A stretch of DNA of 64,000 bases from Diphasiastrum complanatum. Lineage: Eukaryota; Streptophyta; Lycopodiopsida; Lycopodiales; Lycopodiaceae. A program made the translations under genes and the position numbers. Location: the NCBI GenBank assembly GCA_029204225.1, contig CM055108.1:21767644-21831643 (forward strand), given 5' to 3'. Positions 1 through 11,741 of this stretch are shown here, piece by piece (the first letter of the stretch is position 1; the number at the start of each line of letters is the position of its first letter). The notes under the pieces are model-generated. The model worked only from the letters and a program-made list of their open reading frames with translations. It searched no databases and was not told the origin of the DNA.

Positions 1-980
1 CTATTCTTGCCACTGATAGCAGTCCTGCTGCAGTGTAGGCACGAATAGAACATCTTCGAGCCATCTGTATCTGCCGTTAGTGTTGAGCCATAGTGAACTA
101 ATACCATTCAGTTGATGCTTTGATCCATCTCCAAGAACGATAAATCTTGATGGATCTGCACTTCGAAAATCAGACATAATCTGTCTTGATGTAACAAAGT
201 GTGAGGTATCTCATGAATCAAGGATTACCTCATGTGTGTCAAGTGTCGATATTGCACACATGTCTGCATAGATGTAGGCGGTCGAATTTCTGTGATTCGA
301 TCTCTCTTCGTCCATATTTGAGCTCTCTGGATCCTCGACATAGGACGAACTATTATTGTTCTTTTGTTTGCTCTGAGCTTGTTTGTTTCTTGGGTTCTAG
401 TAGTAGTCCATGGCTGCATGACCCTTCTTATGACAATGGATACACTCAATTCTCAAACTTAGCCAACACGAATCGACAATATGTCCTTCGCGTTTACATC
501 TCACGCATATCTTCTTGTCTCCACTCTGCTATTTCGACCTTTCTTTGTTCTTCCATTTGCCTTTGCTGGGTCCTTCTGGTTGTTGATCTCGATCCCGCTT
601 TCGGTCTGACTCCCTCTTAGGCTTAAATTGCTTCTTAGTCTTCTCCTTGTTGCTGTAGAGGGCTTGTTCAGAAGCATCCTTGTGATCAAGGTGTTCTCGA
701 GCTTCGACTTCTTCTTGAATCTCGACAACTGCCTTTTCGAGTGTCATAGTAGGATCCTTTGCTAGCATCGTTCGGGATGTCTGGAACGATCTTGGTAAGG
801 CTCTCAACAGATAGGTAAGCTGCTTCTCTGTTGATATTGCATTTTCTGCTCCAGAATTGTGTAATGAAAGAATATATCCTTCATCTTTCTGATAAAGAAA
901 GTGAGGTCTTTGCCATCCCACTGCAAACTTCATGAAGATGCGACAACTTGTAGAGCGTTCAACTTTAAATGACGACAAGT
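1..980 (-). pseudogene. Ty1/copia gag-protease fragment, cut by the window edge
   Basis: Read on the minus strand, about 978 to 529 encodes the end of a copia gag (UBN2-type) domain with ALPRSFQTSRTML and EKAVVEIQEEVEAREHLD, followed by a basic linker. About 500 to 400 gives a CCHC zinc knuckle (CVRCKREGHIVDSC) and a second, imperfect one (CIHCHKKGH). About 235 to 100 gives the protease region, where the catalytic D-S-G triplet reads D-S-stop, followed by SRFIVLGDGSKH. The frame also shifts near 60-20. It would package element RNA and process the polyprotein in an intact copy; this one cannot. The same family recurs in the opposite orientation at 4344-6414. The rest of the element lies left of base 1. 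Confidence 0.8.
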
Positions 981-1467
<487 letters not shown>

Positions 1468-1594
1468 AATTGGTTGTTCATACTAGCCCAACTTTATCAA
1501 ATTGGTCTTTCTCCATTGTATGTAGGGTTACATCACATACAGATCACAAGAATTTGTTCTAGATATCCATACCAGTCATTACTACACAAACCTA

Positions 1595-2190
1595 TTGTTA
1601 AATTCGGACTCTGAGGGTAGTGATTATGAGATATGTGATACTGATTTTGGATTATCAATGGACGAAACAATATATCGTTCAACTGATGATGTAATTGGGC
1701 TTAATCAGGTGAATCCAGAAGCCTGTTCACCTTCTGTAGACATCAAGGAGCACTCGTCCTCTGTCTTCTTCTCTTTTAATGCCCGGTCGCACCACCTTAT
1801 GTGTGCAAGTATCGATAGCTCTACTTTTCCAACATATAGAGAGATTTTGGGTGTTGAACCCACCTTTACAGCTCCTCCACAAAACAAACAAAGAAAACCA
1901 AATTCAGAGTATGATGTTGAACAAAAATGGAAAAAATGCAAATGAAAATGTGTCTACAAACCATGTACTGTGGGAGAGAGAGAATTTGTTTCAAGTCTAA
2001 AATGTCCCTACTCATTCCACATGTAGAACAATGGCACGAGTTGTTTTGTGATTGTCATGTCGACATGGTGACTGGGAAACACAGTAATTTAACTCAAACC
2101 ACTGAAGCAATAAAGTCATATTGGGGAGAAATATGGAATTGGAGATTCATGTATCAAGGCCAGCTACAATGCATGTTCCATTTTCCATGA
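1595..2190 (+). other. Unrecognised open frames, possible mobile-element debris
   Basis: Two overlapping plus frames (1595-1945 and 1927-2190) encode peptides I do not recognise. The second contains WHELFCDCHVDMVTGKHS. A shift from one frame to the other near 1930 would fuse them. There is no clear initiator context, splice pattern or domain. A decayed transposon ORF is possible, but I assign no function. Confidence 0.2.
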
Positions 2191-2334
2191 TGTGATTGCA
2201 AATCCAGTTGGCCGTAAGTATTGGAAAGAGGTGTGTGAAAAGATAGGTAGAATAGAATTGAATAAAAAGAATTCAAACTACAAGAATTAAAACTGATCGT
2301 GCGCAACGGAATAAACTATCTTCCTCTTTTTCTA

Positions 2335-2775
2335 TGCATGACTATGCCTATCAATTTTGAACAAAACAATAGTAATAGAGATTGTGTTCGATCTTATAGT
2401 AACTAACTTTGAAACCAATAGTACTACAGTGATTACGTAGCCAAACATTAAGCATTGGATTATCAGACAAATAATCAGTTGCAAAGAATTACAGAAACGC
2501 ATACATTCTGAGACGAACTTGAATGCAATAAGAAGATAGTATTGATTCAGTATGAAAATGAAATAGATGTAAATGAGCAAAACAAGTTGCAGATCAAAGC
2601 CACGTACTCTAAACTATCTCTACTGATAAGCAATAAGCGCAATAGCAATCTCTAATCAACTTTAACTATTCAATACTTGCTGATCTCTTGATCGCATTAT
2701 TAATACTTGCTGATGTCTTGATCGCATTATTAAAATGTATAAATATGAACAGCTATTTATACTAAGCAAATGTGG
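2335..2775 (-). mobile_element. Copia LTR remnant, minus orientation
   Basis: From TGCATGACTATGCC at 2335 this stretch parallels the 49046-49500 LTR: both share AGCCAAACAT, CAATAAGAAGATA and TATTTATACTAAG in the same order. The left end (CA on the minus strand) coincides in both copies. No primer site adjoins the left edge, so it is a solo or 3' LTR piece. Confidence 0.65.
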
Positions 2776-2800
2776 CAACGTCCAATAGTAGGACAATTCA

Positions 2801-3148
2801 TGGCAATCTAGCTACACTGGAGCAAAGCATATGCGCATCCACAGACGCAAGGAAGAAAAACAGCAGCATTCTAGTGTCCAGATCTGGCAGCCAACAAACG
2901 CTTGCATCCATTGAATCCATCCACCTGTCGCTTGCAATGAAGGACTACAGTTGAGATGCGCTGCCATTGCCACCCCACACGTCTGGGACAAGAAACGCAG
3001 CCATGAAATAAAATGAAAGCACTGAGCTGAGGCCACTCTATATGCAGATCCAAAACTTCTGAGTTGCAGAATACATCAAACTTATGGCAATCTAGCATCG
3101 GAGCACAAAATATGCACATCTACAAGTGCAAGCAAGAAAAACAACAGT
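2801..3148. repeat. Two imperfect ~67-bp direct repeats
   Basis: 2801-2868 and 3084-3148 both start TGGCAATCTAGC and both contain AAGAAAAACA, 283 bp apart. They lie between an opposing LTR remnant and the plus-strand copia LTR. Probably element debris. Confidence 0.5.
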
Positions 3149-3349
3149 CTCATGATGGATCGCGATGGCAGCCTCCTGATGGATCAACACCAACCATCAT
3201 GATCAGCAGCAGCGGGAAGGCGCCAGCCATCGAGGGAGTGAGAGAGAGAGACCCGATCGGATGTAGAACAATTGATCAGACAGATCTTGATTCTACTAAC
3301 AAAACGCACAGTTTACTTGACAAAGGATAAGAAACGAACGAAAACTCGA

Positions 3350-4191
3350 AACATTTTTTCGTGATCAACCTCAAAGGATTCGCGAACTTTGTCTTGCAGT
3401 CAACTTGAAAGATTCACGAAACAGTTTCTTGTAGAAGCTTGTGGCTTTCTTGTTGAGGCTCAAAAGATTTGCGGGCATAATCTTGTCGCGAAATATTCTG
3501 TTTCTTGTTCAAACCTCAGATGTCACGAAATTGTCGTGAACAATTCGCGAAATCTTCTAGATTCTTCTCCAAGCTCATCTGTCACAAAACTGTCGCGAAC
3601 AGTTCGCGAAATGTTCTAAATTTCTTCTTCAAGCTCAAAGTTGTCATCTGTCGCGAACAATTCGCAAAAGACGAAAATGTCACGAAGAGACAAGTGTCGC
3701 AAACAATTTGTGAAACATGAAGCTGAGACGAAGAGATGGACTGTCGTGAATAATTTGTGAACCGAATTTATTCGACCCTGAAAACAGAGCATCTATTTGA
3801 ATATCAATTGTCGTAAACGGTTAGATATCTACTGTTACAACATTAAAAGGCCAAAAGACCTGTCCTATAGCAATATAAATATATGTGCACTACTCGTTGT
3901 AACTCACTCAATCAAAGACACAACAACAAGATAAGACAACAAGAGATGTATACTGATTCAGATTCAGAATTATAAATTCATTTTTGATCAATGGTTTCTG
4001 TTTGTCTAAAAATTGTCTTTAGTTGTCTCTTACTTCCGCATATAATTTTTGCATGCATATTCAATCAGAGCTAATACTGTTCTATTAATAAATAGATTAG
4101 ATACAAACCCGATTGAAGACACTGATATTAGTTTGATTTATTCAAACTTTCATCGTGTTCTCTGTGGAAGAATAGTTACTATTTTTCTTAC
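3350..4191 (+). mobile_element. 5' LTR of the plus-strand copia element (left end uncertain)
   Basis: The right end is fixed by TTACA followed directly by a primer-binding site at 4193. About 3868-3880 holds a TATA-like stretch (AATATAAATATATG), a good candidate LTR promoter. Upstream of it are clustered TCGCGAA motifs (3370-3770). I cannot place the TG start, because no second LTR of this element remains in the window. Confidence 0.6.
3370..3770. repeat. Clustered TCGCGAA/TTCGCGA palindromic motifs
   Basis: Short units such as TGTCGCGAACAATTCGC recur about eight times with substitutions (TCACGAA, TCGTGAA, TTTGTGAA), spaced by CT-rich spacers containing TTCTTCTCCAAGCTC-type sequence. Position just upstream of the TATA-like stretch suggests repeated U3 regulatory units. 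Confidence 0.6.
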
Positions 4192-4280
4192 AGTGGTATC
4201 AGAGCTTACAGAATTAAAACTGTTATAGTGGTATCAGAACGTACATGTTCAAAACTGATACAGTAATATCATGACATCCC
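4192..4280 (+). promoter_or_regulatory. Copia primer-binding site, tandemly repeated three times
   Basis: TGGTATCAGAGC at 4193-4204 matches the standard plant copia primer site for initiator-Met tRNA. Related units start at 4227 (AGTGGTATCAGAAC) and 4262 (AGTAATATCATGAC), giving a strict 35-bp period. The first unit fits the tRNA best; the others are progressively worse. Confidence 0.8.
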
Positions 4281-4343
4281 TCTCAGCATTCTTCATACAT
4301 CCATCAGCAAGCCGCTATCTAGAGTGATTCAAAAAATTAGAAG

Positions 4344-6414
4344 ATGTCGTCGATCATCAATATTCAAGCTAAGATCACTACGATCTTGGATCCAGAAGGT
4401 TCAAACTATTTGATTTGGAGATTAAACACTTCACTCTTATTGAAGGGCGAAGGTCTTAGGAAATGGGTAGAACCAATAGAGGAGAAGCCAGTAGCTACTC
4501 CTGGCAAAGAACTTCGAGAATGGAGTTTAAAAAATGACAAAGCTATAACAATTATTGCGTGTTCAGTGCATGACAATATAATGCTGGATCTTATATCAAT
4601 TTCGAACGCAAAGGATTTATGGAAAGAATTGCAAACCAAGAATGAGACTCAATCTCGTAATCAGATCATGTTCTTGGAAGACCAATTAACTTATCTACAG
4701 TGGGACGACAAAGACCTGAATACATTCGTGCGAAAGATTAAAGACTTAATAGACGGAGTTAAAGAGGAAGTAGAAGCTCGTGAACGCTATGACGACAATG
4801 GTGATTCTGAAAATGCTCTATTTGCTCAGAAGAATAAATCTTCTAAGAAGTCTAAGTTTAAGAGGGAGTCGTCTAAAAAGAATGAGTCTAAGACTAATGA
4901 TCAACAATCTAAAAAACAACAGAAGAATTATGGTGATAAGAAGATCTGCAACAGTTGCAGAAGATCAGGTCACACAGAAGAAAAGTGTTGGTTAAGTCCA
5001 AAGATTGAATGTATTCATTGTCATAAACGGGTCATGCAGCAGTAGACTGTTATGAGAGTCCCAGAAACAAAAAGGAGCAAAATCAAAGCGAACCTTCAGA
5101 TTCAAACTATGTCGAAGACATAGGAGAATGCTCCAGAGCAGCAGAAGACAGGGCAACAAGGAACTCAACAGCTTATGTTAGTGCTAATCTATGCTGTTCA
5201 TCTAATTCAATTCAAGCAGTAATACTTGATTCCAGAGCCACCTCACATTTTGTTTCCTCGAAACAGATTTTGTCTGAGTACAAGAAGATGAACTATTCGA
5301 GATTTATTATACTTGGAGACGGTTCTAAACATGTGGGTGATGGAACTGGTGTATTATGACTGGACATGAATCAAGGAGACAAGAAACTAGAGGAAGTTCT
5401 CTATGTCCCTACTCTTAACAAAGATCTTCTACCCGTAGCTAAGATAGTCAATACAGGCATGTCAGTATCCTTCACAAAAAACTCTTGTAAATTGTTCGAG
5501 GAAGATTTTGATAACCTGGTTGCTAAAGGCAATAGAGAAGGAAATTTATATCACCTGAACATTTGAACTATAATCGAACAAGTCAATCAAACTCAAGAAT
5601 CAACAGATATATTGTGGCACAAGAGGCTATGTCACATGAACATGGAAGCCTTGTACCAAGCCAACAAAAGTCAGAGAATTCAAGGAGTCGAAATCAAAAG
5701 TAGAGATATTCGAACTACCTTGCGAATCCTGTCTTAAAGGCAAGATGACTAGAACACCTTTTAGTAAGGATGTTTATAAAGCAACTAAGGTACTTGAAAT
5801 TGTGCATTCAGATATTTGTGGACCATTCGGAGTATTGTCGTTGGGTGATGCAAAGTACTTCATAATGTTTATTGATGACTTCAGCAAGTTCGTTGTACTA
5901 TATTTTATACATACTAAATCTGAAGCTTTCGAGAAATTCGTTGAGTATACGAATTGGGCTGAGAAGCAGACAAGCAATAAGTTGAAGCAGATTCGCACAG
6001 ATCATGGAGGTGAGTACATTTCTAACGAATTCAAAGCAAAAACTACACTGATCGAGGTATTATGCATACTAAGACTGATCATACACACCTCAGCACAATG
6101 GGATAGCTGAACGAAGGAATCGTACACTTATGGAAGCTACAAGGTGTATGATGGCTCATGCAAAGGCACCAAAACAGTTGTGGGCAAAAGCAGTGGCTAC
6201 ATCAAATTATCTTCAGAATCGTATTTTGAAATCTCGGATACCGGATAAAACTCCTCATGAGATATGGTGGAAGTCGAAGCCAAATCTTGCACATGTTCGG
6301 ACATTTGGATGCGCAGTGTATATGCACATACCAGATAAGCTGAGAAAGAAACTTGATGAAAAGGTAGTATATTTAGATTCTGATGATTATTTAAAATTTA
6401 AGAAAGATATTTGA
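4344..6414 (+). pseudogene. Ty1/copia gag-protease-integrase, truncated in integrase
   Basis: ATG at 4344 starts gag (SNYLIWRLNTSLLLKGEG; UBN2 core KDLWKELQTKNETQSRNQ). Zinc knuckle CNSCRRSGHTEEKC lies near 4950; the second knuckle is broken by a frameshift at about 5030. Protease follows near 5230 with D-S-R in place of D-S-G, a stop at about 5358, then the LYVPTLNKDLLPVAKI linker (5400). Integrase: LWHKRLCHM (5613), catalytic Asp in HSDICGPFG (5810), FIDDFSKF (5870), second Asp in RTDHGGEY (5995), then IAERRNRTL after a frameshift near 6050-6110, and WAKAVATSNYLQNRI (6180). Homology ends around 6400; RT and RNase H are absent. Several breaks make it non-functional. It is related to 1-980 but inverted. 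Confidence 0.9.
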
Positions 6415-6439
6415 GATGCGATAGATAGTATCGACATGC

Positions 6440-6985
6440 CAATCCTCTTCTAAATAGAAGAGATTGATTTTACTCTTAATTTTAGAATCCCAGATTGTAT
6501 GCAAATGAAGGATAGAAGGGCCTCTATCAACAATCCAATGATTGAGGCGGGTCTCCCCTTACTGCAATATGATATTGCAAGGGATTCCATGAAAGAAGTG
6601 TCGCTTCTCAGCAGATTTTTTCTGCAAGGCATCAAGGACAACAACGACACTTTGTCACACTATATCCTTGGTGCTTGCTCACCTGCTGTGAAGTTTCTGT
6701 TGATGCCTTATCATACCAAGTATGTCTATCTCTTTACTTGTCAAATTCTTCACTTGTCTACTTCTTTACTTGTAATTACTGTATCATTTATCTAATGGAA
6801 TTCTTCATGGTTTTTTTGCAGTGATCACTGGAGCTTAATTGTAATTTCTGTAAAAATCACAAATAATAATATCGTGAATCCTTTTTGTGTAAAGATGAAT
6901 TCCGAGCTGTGCATGGTGTACTCTATACATTGCGAAATTATTTTTTAAGTGGTACAATCTTCAAGAGGATGTTGATATTTCAAAG
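6440..6985 (+). pseudogene. Ulp1-like (C48) cysteine protease fragment, copy A
   Basis: Plus-strand exon 6490-6725 (IEAGLPLLQYDIARDS, SPAVKFLLMPYH) has a GT donor at about 6719. Exon 2 begins after TTTTTTTGCAG near 6821 with DHWSLIVIS, the catalytic-His motif of Ulp1/SENP proteases. The Asp-containing segment is missing: sequence jumps to the Cys region at 6905 (S-C-A-W) and KWYNLQEDVDISK, with a donor at 6986. Copy C at 54374-56036 aligns along its whole length and still has the Asp motif, so this copy has an internal deletion. Intact members would cleave SUMO or similar isopeptide bonds; whether this divergent group does so is unknown. Confidence 0.65.
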
Positions 6986-7148
6986 GTGAGTTATTACTCA
7001 AGCTGAATAGATAGACATACAGACATATAGATATAGACATATAAACATACAGAAACATAATCATTTGCACAGATGTACAAAATCCCCAAATTTGGGTGAT
7101 ATTTTATTGAATACAGATATCAACTTGTACAATTGATTGTATGGATTT

Positions 7149-8468
7149 TCATTGTTCTTCTACAATGTTGATGTTTGTTGGAAGATCCTTGCAGGGTGTC
7201 GTGTTTTCCTGCCTTTTTCGTACCTGCATGAAAGATAAGCAACTTGTTAATTTCTCTATTCTCTAATAAAGTTACATATATAACCATCGACTGATTTACA
7301 AATTAGATTAAAATATTACCAGCTTTCCAATGATAATGAATCTAAAGTGTTCTGGTAGAATTTCATTGTGCATTAAGACCAGCTCTTCTCTGATATAACT
7401 CAAGCTCCAATGATTCTCCACTACAATTGTAGCTAGCATATCTTCATTGTTGAGAATGTGGACTTCTTTTCGATCTGTGTGACCATCCATTTGAAGGTCT
7501 TGATCGAGTGGCATTATTTGTTTCCATCTCTGGTAACTGAATGTAAGACTAAGCATTTGTCTTGCAATGCAATAACAAAATATCATAGATGATTTCTTAA
7601 TTCTACATTCAATATCTCCAACTGCCTTGCATTCCCAACCCACATCCATCAGATCTGAAAGAGTGTCATCTGGCACATCCTTACAAGAAAAAAAATCTAC
7701 AAATACATATAAGGATAGGTACCAACTTAATCCATTGACTTTTGATCCAGTGCTCGCTTTCATTGAGTTTTTCAAATCTAACAGTAATTTGCATCTAAAA
7801 GATTCTGACACCATACTATCAGGTGCAAGCCATTCATCACTTCCAAAATGTGGCAGTGGTATATCTTCAAGCTTTCCAAAACCTCCATGCATATCTGGAA
7901 TGTACTTGGCCTCATAGAAAAATATACCACTATCTGCAAGCTCCTTAGAAGTTCTTCCTCTGTATTGTAATAATCCAATATCCGAATGAATCACATCCAA
8001 AATACCTGCTAGGGATTGTGTTGGCTCCCATTCGCTTATGTTAGATGGATATAAATCTGCAAGAATGCAATACATATATGATAACTGATATGATTTCAAC
8101 AAGTTTCAAAAGCATGAATGTTAAAATATAGAGCCCAAATTTTTTTGAACTTACAGTTACATTTATGGCGATCATGAATATTGAAATCTTGTAGATACAG
8201 TTCTGAATGCATATAGACATGATGAACGAAGACTTTTGAGATTGATTGCCCTCCTGGAGAAGTCCTAAAATCAAGGATCTTTGCTTTCCATTGTCATCTT
8301 TGCTTTCTTTTTCGGTCTAAACATGCCTTTTGAGGATGGATGCAGTAGAACCCATGAGTTTTTGATATATCTTGTTGGTTTCCAAAATCCGGCTTCATCC
8401 TTCTCATTGTGAAGAATAACTGATTCAATTTTAGATCTTGATCTCCTAGCCATAGTGATTGCTTCCAA
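7149..8468 (-). pseudogene. Unrecognised three-exon gene, copy A
   Basis: Minus strand. A 5' segment (8468 to about 8280) encodes a basic, Lys/Arg-rich peptide and needs a frame change before the segment ending at 8155 (VHHVYMHSELYLQDFNIHD). Donor T|GTAAGT, 98-bp intron, acceptor TTGCAG at 8057, then exon 8056-7320 (NISEWEPTQSLAGILDVI; DSGIFFYEAKY; WYLSLYVFVDFFSC; NHWSLSYIREELVL). Donor at 7319, 96-bp intron, last exon 7223-7149 ending TGA with 24 residues. Both introns have clean GT..AG ends. Copy B (47100-48230) shares order, intron position and key blocks. I do not recognise the family. The NHWSL string resembles a protease His motif, but no matching Asp/Cys motifs are evident. The gene converges on the Ulp1-like fragment. 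Confidence 0.5.
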
Positions 8469-8469
8469 A

Positions 8470-9901
<1,432 letters not shown>

Positions 9902-10179
9902 CCTAGAATTTCAATAAGCAAGCCCTCTTGTTCTCCCTCTCATTTGTTGGAACTACAGGTGGATTTTCCCTTTGTTGGTTGCTTGCACGTTCTCTCTCAT
10001 TCATTTCACTTTCTTATTTAATGATTTCAAACATATAAGTCACACCAATCGCAAATGTTACAACTAGTTTTTATTTGAAGGGGCTTGCCAACCTTCTGAC
10101 ATTTCTCGAGGGCCTTGAAAAATAGAAATCATTTTTAATAAAATCAAGGATAATCCCTTGAACAACGTAACGATAGGTG

Positions 10180-10345
10180 TGAGGGTGAAGAGAGAGAGTG
10201 CTTAGGTGGAAAGAGAATGGCAATTCCGAAGGAGAGAGAATGGGGGATGCACATTCTAGAGAATGGTAGATTTCGGAGAGAGATGTAGATTTTGGAGAGA
10301 GAATGGTAAATTCCGGAGGAGAGAGAAATGTGGATCCACATTCCA
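10180..10345. repeat. GA-rich minisatellite
   Basis: Imperfect units built on GGAGAGAGAATGG plus TAGATTTC/AAATTCC spacers, about 28-35 bp apart. Another GA-rich run follows at 10538-10580. Confidence 0.6.
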
Positions 10346-10641
10346 CTCCTGGAGTCACCTTCCAAAATACACAGAGAAGCCGAGCACCTAGCATTACGTA
10401 TGGTATCAAATACTATACGTTTATGAGAATACAAAGAAGACACATACTAATTGAACATCATGGCTGAAATTTTATGAAAGTCGCATGAAGTGAAAACGCT
10501 TGAAAGTTGCATAAAGAAGGAATGTAGCTTTTAGTGTAGAGAGAGAGTGTGAGAGAGAGGGAGAGGGAGAGGGAGAAGAGATACTATTTTTCTTGTTGTC
10601 CAAGCATACAACCTATTTCCTATCCAAATCTACATTGGTAG

Positions 10642-10646
<5 letters not shown>

Positions 10647-10696
<50 letters not shown>
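10647..10696. repeat. (CT)25 microsatellite
   Basis: 50 bp of CT, upstream of the SNARE gene. Confidence 0.95.
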
Positions 10697-10702
<6 letters not shown>

Positions 10703-10886
10703 TCTTCCACCACCTTATTAACTACTCATCTTTGTCTTTCTGTTTGGGGAGAGAGGAGAGGTTTGGAACAATGAGCCTTTTTTAGAGTAGTTTTTTTGCA
10801 AGTCCTTAAAAAAAAAAATGCGGTGCTCTTGAGTGCCCATTTTTTACTTGAGATGGAGTGTGGATATTGGAGAGAACTCCTTCAAC

Positions 10887-10980
10887 GCTAATCTTGTATG
10901 GCTTCTCTATTTTTGTGTGGTGGAAGCCCCGGTCGAGGGCCTTTCATGCACACAAAATAGAGAAGCCATACAAGATTAGC
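10887..10980. other. Near-perfect hairpin, 32-bp arms
   Basis: Arm 10887-10919 and arm 10949-10980 are reverse complements, differing only by one extra T in a T-run. They are separated by a GC-rich loop of about 29 nt. The arms start GCTAATCTTGTATGG. The size fits a plant small-RNA foldback (candidate miRNA or siRNA precursor) or a tiny foldback element. It lies about 0.76 kb upstream of the SNARE start codon. Confidence 0.6.
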
Positions 10981-11176
10981 CATAGCTCATGGAACAAAAC
11001 TTTGGAATAACCTCTTTGACCTACCATAGTGGGAACACTTCCTTTCTTTTTTTTTTTTTGTTTTTTTTTTTTGCTAAGATCCACTTTCTAGTGGGAACAA
11101 AGACATTTAAAGATCTTCCTACGTGACCGGTGATCTCAATTATGCCTGAAGCTGGACGGCCCATCACCAAAACCCG

Positions 11177-11194
11177 CCCCCCCCCCCCCCCCCC

Positions 11195-11225
<31 letters not shown>

Positions 11226-11228
11226 CCC
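11177..11228. repeat. (C)20 tract followed by (CT)n
   Basis: A homopolymeric C run (11177-11196) then about 13 CT units. It is 515-565 bp upstream of the SNARE ATG, in a pyrimidine-rich stretch that could be the 5' UTR; no transcription start is visible. Confidence 0.85.
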
Positions 11229-11741
11229 CTTCTTGTCTTTCTTCACCGTTTCTGGCGAACGCGCTCTATCATAATTCTTCTGCCTTCGATCTCGTTTTTC
11301 TCTTCGCTGGATTATCTTGCCGTATGCTCAAAGAATGCTGTCTCTGCTCTCGGTTCAACACGCATTTTCCCCTTACTCGTCTTGCAATTAAGAGGTTGCT
11401 TTGGTTGGAACATCTAACGGTGATACCCAAATTGATCTGAAGTTATGTTCAAGTGACATGATCTGATTTTATCATTGCTGTCCATCCACATGAATTATAT
11501 CTTCCTTGAGGACTGCGAGATTCAAGCATAATATCATCATAGCAACCGTCGCTCTGATTCGCTTAGTTGCTTATTGGATTAGTAAATTTGGGGCCGGCAA
11601 CTTTGGATCTGCGAAATTTCCATGTTTTTTGATTTCGTTTAAATAGGTTTTGGTTTTGGACTCTTCAATTAAGATTGTTCTGAGGCCGTTGCCGAACAGC
11701 AAGTTGCCAGTTAGGTGAATTCCTTTTGGCCAAAAACAATC

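Noticed and set aside
201-620. 139-codon plus-strand frame
   Set aside because: Antisense shadow of the minus-strand copia gag/zinc-knuckle sequence.
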